Source of the DNA: JBFLXN01 sp040755715 [NCBI: Candidatus Edwardsbacteria bacterium]
GTDB taxonomy: Bacteria; Edwardsbacteria; AC1; JBFLXN01
Length of the DNA stretch: 10,727 nt
Direction: 5' to 3'
NCBI GenBank assembly: GCA_040755715.1
Contig: JBFLXN010000089.1
Span: 1 to 10,727, forward strand
Part shown: in pieces, positions 6,154 to 10,727 of the stretch
Numbering within the stretch: the stretch's first letter is position 1
Layout: every line of letters begins with the position of its first letter
Made by a program: the position numbers and the translations under genes
Notes under the pieces: generated by a model
The model's database searches: none
What the model was told of the DNA's origin: nothing
The model's input: the letters and a program-made list of their open reading frames with translations, nothing else

Positions 6154-6456
6154 ATGTCTTTTTGGGAACTTTTTATATTAATCGCAGCGGGGGCCACGAT
6201 TTTTGCCCTTATCGTAGGAATCTTTCCAGTTTATAATGGGCGAATGACCAGAAGAGAAATTTCCCGAGAGATTAGAGAGACAACAGGAAAAATTTCCCAA
6301 CAGATTACAGAGACCACGGAAAAGATTTCCCAGCAGATTACAGAGACAACCGAAAAAATATCAGAATTAATTATCGCTGAAACTGAAAAGACAAGGGAAT
6401 TGATTGTCCTTGAAACTGAAAAGACAAGGGAATTAATAAAAACCTTAAAGGGCTAA
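6154..6456 (+). CDS. small membrane-anchored coiled-coil protein with 11-residue repeats
   Basis: The 100-residue protein has one N-terminal membrane helix (about residues 5-24, in FILIAAGATIFALIVGIF) followed by a long charged helix. From about residue 34 it consists of hendecads such as EKISQQITETT and EKTRELIVLET, six units in register, which indicates an extended right-handed or straight coiled coil. The start is set by GGAG (6144-6147) six bases upstream of the ATG. It sits 15 bp after the M6 protease gene and 22 bp before the PorV-like gene, so it is probably co-transcribed with both and may act in the same envelope context, for instance as a scaffold. I do not recognise a named family. 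The design (membrane anchor plus coiled coil) resembles the small protein at 9063, without evident sequence homology. Confidence 0.75.
   Translation: MSFWELFILIAAGATIFALIVGIFPVYNGRMTRREISREIRETTGKISQQITETTEKISQQITETTEKISELIIAETEKTRELIVLETEKTRELIKTLKG
6253..6450 (+). repeat. tandem 33-bp repeats encoding hendecads
   Basis: Units start at 6253, 6286, 6319, 6352, 6385 and 6418, each 33 bp (11 codons). The units at 6286 and 6319 are nearly identical in DNA, as are the first halves of those at 6385 and 6418, showing recent local duplications. Unit gain or loss keeps the frame. Confidence 0.85.
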
Positions 6457-6478
6457 CTAACAGCATAAAGGAGAAAAG

Positions 6479-7408
6479 ATGTTTAAAACAATAAGAGCAC
6501 TCAGCATGTTGATTTCACTTCTCTTTATTTCCTATTCTTGGTGTATTGCTGGTTCCGGAACAGCAGGCAATCAATTTTTGAAACTGCCAGTCGGTGCCAG
6601 GCCAACTGCGATGGGTGGTGCTTTTGTTGGACTTGCTGACGATGCCAATTCAATTTTCTGGAATCCGGCAGGATTAAACCAAAGCAATAATCAGGAGTGT
6701 ATTTCTACTTATACAAGGCTATATGGGGAAATTAATTTGGGAAATTTTACCTTCGCTCTGCCTGTTCTAAGAGGTCGTGGTGGTTTTGGTCTATCCTATT
6801 TGGATGTCTCAGACATCAGGCGCAATGAGATTGGAGAGGAATTGGGCGAATTCACTAATAGGAATTTTCTGCTGGTCGCTGCTTATGCCATTTCTGCCAA
6901 AGAAGGTCTTTCTATTGGAGGAACCGCAGGCTTTGTTCATTCAACCTTAGAAAACGAAAAATCCTCTAGTTTGACTTGTAATTTGGGATTGTTGCACAAA
7001 CCAATTGAGAAATTTTCTGTAGGTGTTTCTATGTTGAACCTCGGTCTGGGCAGTAAATTCATTGAAAAAAGAGACCCTGCGCCATTAGAATTTAAAGTCG
7101 GTGGTGCGGGCAAATTGGTTCTTTATGAAAGAGAATTGCATTTAGTATCTGATATTAGTTTTGGTTCTGATTTCAAACCGAATCTGGCCGGTGGAGGTGA
7201 ATTTATTTTCAATTTTTCTGAGATTTCTTCAAACTTGGCTGTCCGAGCTGGCTATCACACCAGATATGGGTGGGGAAGTCTAAGTGGATTTTGCTTCGGT
7301 TTAGGTTTTGAAAGAAAGCTTAATAGATTCAATCTTTCCATTGATGTGACTCATTCATTCAGTGAGTTAGGCGGTAGCGAAAAGGGGTCTGTAGGTATCA
7401 AATTTTGA
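6479..7408 (+). CDS. PorV/PorQ family outer-membrane beta-barrel protein
   Basis: This 309-residue protein has a signal peptide (MFKTIRALSMLISLLF, cleavage near residue 24-25) and then the hallmark of the PorV/PorQ (UPF0164) family: FLKLPVGARPTAMGGAFVGL followed by ADDANSIFWNPAGL. The rest alternates polar and hydrophobic residues as barrel strands and ends in a terminal Phe (GSVGIKF), the usual outer-membrane insertion signal. In type IX secretion PorV shuttles cargo whose C-terminal domain resembles that of the M6 protease two genes upstream; whether a full secretion system exists here cannot be seen. The start is set by AAAGGAG (6467-6473) five bases upstream. It is the last gene of the probable operon from 3206. 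Downstream is a T9 run (7418-7426) without a strong hairpin. Confidence 0.9.
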   Translation: MFKTIRALSMLISLLFISYSWCIAGSGTAGNQFLKLPVGARPTAMGGAFVGLADDANSIFWNPAGLNQSNNQECISTYTRLYGEINLGNFTFALPVLRGRGGFGLSYLDVSDIRRNEIGEELGEFTNRNFLLVAAYAISAKEGLSIGGTAGFVHSTLENEKSSSLTCNLGLLHKPIEKFSVGVSMLNLGLGSKFIEKRDPAPLEFKVGGAGKLVLYERELHLVSDISFGSDFKPNLAGGGEFIFNFSEISSNLAVRAGYHTRYGWGSLSGFCFGLGFERKLNRFNLSIDVTHSFSELGGSEKGSVGIKF

Positions 7409-7444
7409 TGATTCAAATTTTTTTTTAAAAAGTGAAAAAAACTC

Positions 7445-7473
7445 TTGACAAAAAAGTCATTTTCCTATATAAT
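7445..7473 (+). promoter_or_regulatory. perfect consensus sigma70 promoter with AT-rich upstream tract
   Basis: TTGACA (7445-7450) and TATAAT (7468-7473) are both exact consensus hexamers with the optimal 17-bp spacer. The 30 bases before the -35 are almost pure A/T (T9 at 7418-7426, then A-runs), resembling an UP element. Initiation about 7 bases past the -10 would be near 7480, only some 3 bases before the ATG at 7483. Confidence 0.88.
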
Positions 7474-7482
7474 TATATATAA

Positions 7483-8004
7483 ATGAAGATAAAAAAAGCA
7501 ACGGAAGGGATAGTTCTCTTTTTCTTTTTGATGGTTGGAACTGAGGTAGAATCCCAGACTTCGGGCAATATAAATGTCTCCTTCACCAATCGGGCAATGT
7601 TCAGTCTGGAAATGGACCGCAGTGAGGTGAGTTTTGGTCTGGTAGCACCTGAACAGGCAGGTCCCAAGGAAATAAGTGGGGCGGTAGTAGCCAAGGTGCG
7701 AAGTAATACTAAATGGGTCTTAACTGCTATAGCCAATGACGACCTAAGGTCAACTGACAATCTAGCAAATTTTATTCCGATTCAGCAACTCGAATTTAAA
7801 CCGCAAGCCCTGAGTTCTGAAATAGACTATCAGAATATCTACCGGCCGTTTTCCAAGACAGAGCCAACAGTAGTGGCTTCGGGTAATCCCACGCCTGATG
7901 AAGGAGTGAAAATTATTTCTGACTATCGGTTAAGAATAGCCTGGCAGAATGCGGCAGGGAATTATTCAGTTCTAATCACTTATAGTCTGAGTGCAGTGCC
8001 GTAA
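7483..8004 (+). CDS. secreted beta-sandwich-like protein, probably from a leaderless mRNA
   Basis: This 173-residue protein has a signal peptide (basic MKIKK, then IVLFFFLMV, cleavage near VESQ at about 25). The mature part is strand-rich, with alternating polar and hydrophobic residues, and ends YSVLITYSLSAVP, the closing-strand pattern of WxL-like or spore-coat-U-like sandwich domains. I do not recognise a named family with certainty. The start has no SD: the ATG follows the -10 box by nine bases, so the transcript should begin 0-4 bases before it. Later in-frame starts would destroy the signal peptide, which supports this ATG. The strong promoter suggests high expression, perhaps of a surface component. 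A retropepsin-like gene follows after 15 bp and is probably co-transcribed. Confidence 0.75.
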   Translation: MKIKKATEGIVLFFFLMVGTEVESQTSGNINVSFTNRAMFSLEMDRSEVSFGLVAPEQAGPKEISGAVVAKVRSNTKWVLTAIANDDLRSTDNLANFIPIQQLEFKPQALSSEIDYQNIYRPFSKTEPTVVASGNPTPDEGVKIISDYRLRIAWQNAAGNYSVLITYSLSAVP

Positions 8005-8019
8005 AGTCATAAAAATAAG

Positions 8020-8469
8020 ATGGGACGAGTTATAAAGAAAATTAGAGTAGAAAATTTAGAGGATGTATTGCGTGCCGAAAGGGGAGAATTATCCTTTGGG
8101 CAGATTAGAGCTGTTGAGATTGATGCCTTGGTTGATACAGGTGCAACTTCGCTTTGCTTACCGGCTAAAATTATTGCTGATTTAGGGCTTTCGTTCCTGG
8201 GAGTTCGGACTGCTATCACTGCAGATGGTCCTAAAGAGAACCGAGTCTTCCGAGGTGCCCAGCTGACAATCTTAAACAGAACTTGCACGGGAGATGTAAT
8301 GGAACTATCAGATAATTTACCTGCACTCATAGGTTATGTCCCGCTTGAGGTCTTGGACCTTAAAGTAGACCCGAAGGAAGGAACCATTATTCCAAATCCT
8401 GAACACGGCGATAAAATAGTTTTGGACTTGTTTTTATATTTCGTGGTGGGGAGTATTGTAGAGGCTTAG
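8020..8469 (+). CDS. retropepsin-like (clan AA) aspartic protease
   Basis: This 149-residue protein has no signal peptide. The catalytic motif VDTGATS places the active Asp at D39, preceded by a strand (AVEIDALV). The second clan AA signature, hydrophobic-hydrophobic-Gly, is ALIGYVPLEVL (G105), followed by DLKVDPKEGTIIP. With one DTG per chain it should work as a homodimer, like retroviral proteases. Such short single-domain bacterial proteins are annotated as aspartyl protease family or clan AA aspartic protease; their substrates are unknown. The ATG has only a weak SD (AATAAG) and is 15 bp behind the secreted protein gene, so it is probably expressed from the promoter at 7445. A second member lies at 10207. 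Confidence 0.85.
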   Translation: MGRVIKKIRVENLEDVLRAERGELSFGQIRAVEIDALVDTGATSLCLPAKIIADLGLSFLGVRTAITADGPKENRVFRGAQLTILNRTCTGDVMELSDNLPALIGYVPLEVLDLKVDPKEGTIIPNPEHGDKIVLDLFLYFVVGSIVEA

Positions 8470-8511
8470 GAATTTCCAAAATCAAAAACAAGATATGGAA
8501 CCACAGCAGTG

Positions 8512-8870
8512 CTTTGTTAAATTTTGGCTCAAAATCTGCCTGAAAGCCTTCTGGCACAATAATATAAGCCTATGATGCACTTTTCTTGTGCTTTTGAGGA
8601 TGCCCTGAAGCAATTTTGCCGAAACTCTGTGCGAAACTGTGGATAAGTTTTTCAGACGAAAGCATCCTTGCCGGTTTCTGTTCTGAAAAACCCACAGTGA
8701 GCACATAGAGTTTCGTGGCTTCAGAGCATTTCTTCTCTGCGGGCAAAATTGCTTGGGCTGTCTTTCTCTTGGTTCTTCTCTTGGACAAGCAAGAGAAGAA
8801 CAAGCCCAGAAGGCTTAAACGCTTGTCAGTGTTGATTTTCGTGCCAATTTTAGACAAAATTTTAACAAAG
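8512..8870. repeat. about 360-bp imperfect giant inverted repeat
   Basis: Five blocks on the left recur inverted in the reverse order on the right, around a centre near 8669. They are: 8512-8526 with 8855-8870 (CTTTGTTAAA-TTTTG, one gap); 8544-8554 with 8806-8816 (11/11); 8608-8620 with 8742-8754 (AAGCAATTTTGCC, 13/13); 8621-8628 with 8707-8714 (8/8); and 8636-8656 with 8682-8698 (17 paired bases, four-base ATAA insert). The right half also contains its own hairpin, TTCTTCTCTTG (8773-8783) against CAAGAGAAGAA (8790-8800). This looks like two diverged copies of one roughly 170-bp element in inverted orientation, or one large foldback element. Confidence 0.8.
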
Positions 8871-8886
8871 TCGTGCACAGATTAAC

Positions 8887-8921
8887 ACGGATTTCAAATC
8901 CGTCTAATCCGTTTAATCCAT
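8887..8921. repeat. AATCCGT short tandem repeats with a 17-bp palindrome
   Basis: ACGGATTT-C-AAATCCGT (8887-8903) is a perfect palindrome around one base. AATCCGT then recurs at 9-bp spacing (8897-8903, 8906-8912, and AATCCAT at 8915-8921). The same heptamer reappears twice in the gap at 9336-9357. The 9-bp period matches that of the unrelated array at 3129-3197. Confidence 0.7.
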
Positions 8922-9062
8922 GGTTAAAAAATTATTGAATTTCCGATACTCTTAAATAAAAGCACTCTCCTCAAAGCAAATGAATCTTTGAAATATTTGA
9001 TCTTTGGTTGGTGGTCTTCATTTTTGATATTTGCATTTTGATTAAAAAAGGGGGTGGGTTCT

Positions 9063-9299
9063 ATGTTAGGATGGGTGATTGTCATTGTAGTCTTGGCTTT
9101 CTTCTCGCTGTTTCAGCGACTCTTTCCCCAGGGTTTTCCTCCAGTTTTCAATCTAGGAGGCGATATTCTTCTCCTCTGTGTGAGTCTTGGGATTTTAGTC
9201 CGGATGAGTTTGATGCGCCGCAAGGGAGAGAAAGAATCTTTACTCAGCAAAATTGCTGAATTAGAAAAGAGAATCGCCGAGACCGAGAAGAAGGAATGA
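9063..9299 (+). CDS. small two-helix membrane protein with coiled-coil tail
   Basis: This 78-residue protein starts at the ATG at 9063, preferred over an in-frame GTG at 9054 because the G-rich SD (GGGGGTGG, about 9050-9057) is correctly spaced only for the ATG. It has two hydrophobic segments (LGWVIVIVVLAFFSLF near 2-17, and ILLLCVSLGILV near 35-46) joined by a Pro/Phe-rich loop (FPQGFPPVF). A basic patch (RRKGEK) and a short coiled coil (SLLSKIAELEKRIAETEKKE) follow. The positive-inside rule puts the coiled coil in the cytoplasm. I recognise no family. It lies just upstream of the two soluble coiled-coil genes and could be a membrane anchor for them, which is speculation. Confidence 0.7.
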   Translation: MLGWVIVIVVLAFFSLFQRLFPQGFPPVFNLGGDILLLCVSLGILVRMSLMRRKGEKESLLSKIAELEKRIAETEKKE

Positions 9300-9411
9300 A
9301 AGAGGCACTGTTCAAAATAAGAGAATAATCTACTAAATCCGTTTACGGTGAATCCGTTCAGGATGAATTCGTGCGATTCGCTGTTAAATTGCAGAATTAA
9401 AGAAGAACAAA
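9300..9411. repeat. short gap with AATCCGT units
   Basis: AATCCGT occurs at 9336-9342 and 9351-9357, with a related ATTCGTGCGATTCG phrase at 9366-9379. No promoter or terminator is clear. Confidence 0.5.
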
Positions 9412-9747
9412 ATGGGAAGAGATATAGTAACTGGTTTGCGAGAAGTAATCCAGGACCTGTTGGTTCCTGAATTGAGGGCAATCAAGACAGAACTGCAACA
9501 ATACAGTAGGCAATTTGAAGCGATTGACAAGCGCTTTGAAGCGATTGATAGGCGCTTTGAAGCAATCTTTGGCGAACTCAAATCACTACGAAAGGATATG
9601 GAAGAGATAAAAATTGGTCAGGCACAGATTTTGGCAAAACTTGATTTGGAAAGGAGAATAACAAAAGTAGAAACGATATTAGACGAAATTAGTAAGAGAG
9701 AACTGACCGAAGGATTGGTGAAAGAACAAAAAGACAAGTATAAATAG
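9412..9747 (+). CDS. RFEAIDK-repeat coiled-coil protein, first paralogue
   Basis: This 111-residue protein has no signal or membrane segment. The N-terminus (residues 5-30, with DLLVPELRAIKTELQ) is closely matched in the next gene. Heptads QFEAIDKRFEAIDRRFEAI occupy about 34-52, with Phe and Ile in the a/d positions of a coiled coil, followed by a charged helical tail (KSLRKDMEEIKIGQAQILAKLD). Everything is predicted to be helical. It is shorter than its neighbour and has fewer heptads. The SD is weak (AAGAAG, about 9 bases upstream). It begins a tight run of three genes (22 bp, then 5 bp gaps). No function is known to me; similar short proteins beginning with a VPEL-type motif occur as hypotheticals in other thermophiles and candidate phyla, which I recall only loosely. 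Confidence 0.75.
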   Translation: MGRDIVTGLREVIQDLLVPELRAIKTELQQYSRQFEAIDKRFEAIDRRFEAIFGELKSLRKDMEEIKIGQAQILAKLDLERRITKVETILDEISKRELTEGLVKEQKDKYK

Positions 9748-9769
9748 TTTTAGAGGAGTAGTCTTTAAT

Positions 9770-10201
9770 ATGGCTGGCGAAGTAACAAAGATGGTAAGTG
9801 GTTTTCGTTCAGTAGTTCAGGACCTTTTGGTTCCAGAACTAAAAAGCATTCGGGTAGAACTAAAACACCACAGTGAAGAGTTTGCTAAGATAGATAAGCG
9901 GTTTGAGGCAATAGACAAGCGGTTTGAGGCAATAGACAAGCGGTTTGAGGCAATGGATAGACGCTTTGAAACCTTGCAGAGAGAAATGAATACGCGCTTT
10001 GAGGCGATGAATAGTCGTTTTGAATTAATGGTAAAAGAATTAAGTGAGACAAAAGTTACCCAGAAGGAAATTCTGGTGAAACTTGATGTAAAGGAAGAAG
10101 TAACTGCTACCAGTGCCAAAACTTCGGAATTGGAGAGACGACTTGATGACCTTTTGGCAATCTTCAAAAGTGCTGGACTTAAGTTAGTCCCAGAAGGTTA
10201 A
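9770..10201 (+). CDS. RFEAIDK-repeat coiled-coil protein, second paralogue
   Basis: This 143-residue protein is a paralogue of the gene just upstream: both carry VVQDLLVPEL or VIQDLLVPEL in the same place, then a short linker, then RFEAIDK heptads. Here the heptads run from about 37 to 85 with three near-identical copies followed by diverged ones (RRFETLQ, TRFEAMN, SRFELMV). The tail has a second helix (ELERRLDDLLAIFKSAGLKLVPEG) absent from the first paralogue. AGAGGAG (9752-9758) is the SD, with a slightly long spacer. The stop is 5 bp from the start of a retropepsin-like gene, so the two are almost certainly translated from one mRNA. Homo- or hetero-oligomerisation with the first paralogue is likely from the matching heptads, but not proven. 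Confidence 0.78.
   Translation: MAGEVTKMVSGFRSVVQDLLVPELKSIRVELKHHSEEFAKIDKRFEAIDKRFEAIDKRFEAMDRRFETLQREMNTRFEAMNSRFELMVKELSETKVTQKEILVKLDVKEEVTATSAKTSELERRLDDLLAIFKSAGLKLVPEG
9892..9975 (+). repeat. 21-bp tandem repeats encoding RFEAIDK heptads
   Basis: Units of GATAAGCGGTTTGAGGCAAT type start at 9892, 9913, 9934 and 9955. The second and third are identical (GACAAGCGGTTTGAGGCAAT plus A). The same unit occurs in diverged form at 9529-9570 and, in another gene 7 kb away, at 2493-2576. Confidence 0.85.
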
Positions 10202-10206
10202 AACAA

Positions 10207-10575
10207 ATGGGCGAAACTATTGCTAGGATAAAGATTTCCAGTTCAACCAATAGAAAAAGCGCGGAACTGGAAGTTCTGGTAGATACAGGCGCAACTTATA
10301 CCACCATATCTGAATCAATTCTTCAAAATCTAGGCATAGAGACTATTGACAGAGTGAGTATTGAACTTGCTGATGGTAGAATAATTGAAAGAGATTTGGG
10401 TGAAGCAATTATTGAAGTGGAAGGGAAAAAAAGAACTACTCCAGTTATTTTTGGAAAGGAAAATGATGCTACCATATTGGGACTTGTAACGCTTGAATCC
10501 TGTGGATTGACCGTTGACCCGATAAACAGAAAATTAGTTCCACTTCCAAAAATTCATCAGTATTATTTCTTATAA
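10207..10575 (+). CDS. retropepsin-like (clan AA) aspartic protease, second copy
   Basis: This 122-residue protein has no signal peptide. The catalytic motif LVDTGATYTTI has its Asp at D26, and the second signature TILGLVTLESCGL has its Gly at G92, followed by TVDPINRKLVPLP. It should be an obligate homodimer. It aligns along its whole length with the protein at 8020 (strand, DTGAT, NLG or DLG helix, DG turn, I(L)G motif, V-D-P ending) but is clearly diverged. It starts 5 bp after the coiled-coil gene; AGAAGG inside the end of that gene serves as the SD. The coupling suggests that the protease may act on, or be controlled by, the coiled-coil partner, which is inference. A weak GC hairpin follows. 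Confidence 0.85.
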   Translation: MGETIARIKISSSTNRKSAELEVLVDTGATYTTISESILQNLGIETIDRVSIELADGRIIERDLGEAIIEVEGKKRTTPVIFGKENDATILGLVTLESCGLTVDPINRKLVPLPKIHQYYFL

Positions 10576-10727
10576 ATCTACCCCCCTGAGACGGGGAACG
10601 AGGTAATGTTCAATAAAAAATGAAAGATGGCTTTGTAATCAGTATTATCAGCATTAGGGGATTTTGAAGGTTCAATAAGAAGAAGAGAATGGAGCATAAG
10701 AGGTGTTTAACGGGAGAGTAAAGGCTG
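10576..10727. other. 3' end of window: weak hairpin, no gene
   Basis: CCCC (10583-10586) and GGGG (10593-10596) form a 4-bp stem with a 6-base loop (TGAGAC) just after the protease gene, without an adjacent T-run. It may be a weak terminator. Short open stretches on the + strand (for example the ATG at 10620, 15 codons) are too brief to call, and nothing else is recognisable. Confidence 0.35.

Larger units (their letters stand above)
8470..9062. other. 593-bp gap: giant inverted repeat plus short AATCCGT repeats
   Basis: I see no convincing gene on either strand. Most of the gap is the inverted repeat at 8512-8870. It is followed by a short array of AATCCGT units (8887-8921) and by AT-rich sequence with CATTTTTGATATTTGCATTT-like low-complexity phrases (9020-9040). 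A - strand frame from 8878 to 8570 is open but starts with GTG, has no SD, and coincides with the palindrome, so I treat it as part of the repeat. Confidence 0.6.

Noticed and set aside
7409-7444. Rho-independent terminator after the PorV-like gene
   Set aside because: There is a T9 run, but only a very weak hairpin precedes it; the tract fits better as an AT-rich upstream element of the next promoter.
8570-8878. 102-codon - strand open frame in the intergenic gap
   Set aside because: It starts at GTG with no SD and matches the giant inverted repeat almost exactly, so the open frame is better explained by the repeat. Expression data could overturn this.
9892-9975. CRISPR-like regular repeats
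   Set aside because: The 21-bp units are contiguous without spacers and are in frame within a coiled-coil gene.
10620-10667. short open frame after the last protease gene
   Set aside because: It has only 15 codons, no good SD and no similarity that I recognise.

Overview
The window is moderately AT-rich bacterial DNA with short intergenic gaps, most real genes on the + strand, and many low-complexity or structured intergenic repeats. The gene content suggests a Gram-negative (diderm) bacterium, probably from a deep or uncultivated lineage of the WOR-3/Stahlbacteria, Fibrobacterota-Chlorobiota-Bacteroidota (FCB) or related kind. The clues are a PorV/PorQ-family outer-membrane protein beside a secreted M6 metalloprotease with a FlgD-like/type IX secretion-like C-terminal domain, a Thermotoga-like M18 aminopeptidase, a DUF3782-type nuclease-like protein, and small retropepsin-like proteases. 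The lineage is inferred; no rRNA or tRNA is present to settle it.

Layout. Positions 1-56 (- strand) hold the first 18 codons of a gene, possibly an IS630-type transposase, with an extended -10 promoter, a Shine-Dalgarno (SD) site and a 27-bp palindrome over its start. A 515-bp non-coding stretch follows, with a long imperfect inverted repeat and a near-consensus sigma70 promoter, leading to an M18 aminopeptidase (572-1990). A structured gap (1991-2255) precedes a coiled-coil/PD-(D/E)XK protein of DUF3782 type (2256-3077). Two opposed arrays of 9-bp repeats (3129-3197) then introduce a probable four-gene envelope operon (3206-7408): a secreted protein of a family often mislabelled asparagine synthetase B, the M6 protease, a small membrane-anchored hendecad coiled-coil protein, and a PorV/PorQ-like barrel.

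A second unit starts from a perfect consensus promoter (TTGACA-N17-TATAAT). It encodes a secreted beta-sandwich-like protein whose ATG lies only 9 bases past the -10 box, so the mRNA is probably leaderless, and then a retropepsin-like aspartic protease (8020-8469). A 593-bp gap contains a giant imperfect inverted repeat (8512-8870). The last part (9063-10575) holds a small two-helix membrane protein, two paralogous soluble coiled-coil proteins built on the heptad RFEAIDK, and a second retropepsin-like protease 5 bp behind the second of these.

How it fits together. The 3206-7408 genes look like an envelope/secretion unit: the M6 protease has the C-terminal domain type that PorV-family proteins service in type IX secretion. 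The coiled-coil plus retropepsin cassette near the end has no function that I can assign and is the best candidate for an undescribed module. Recurrent short-period tandem repeats (7, 9, 21 and 33 bp) run through both coding and non-coding DNA, and at 4463-4546 two 7-bp arrays actually encode the signal peptide of the metalloprotease.
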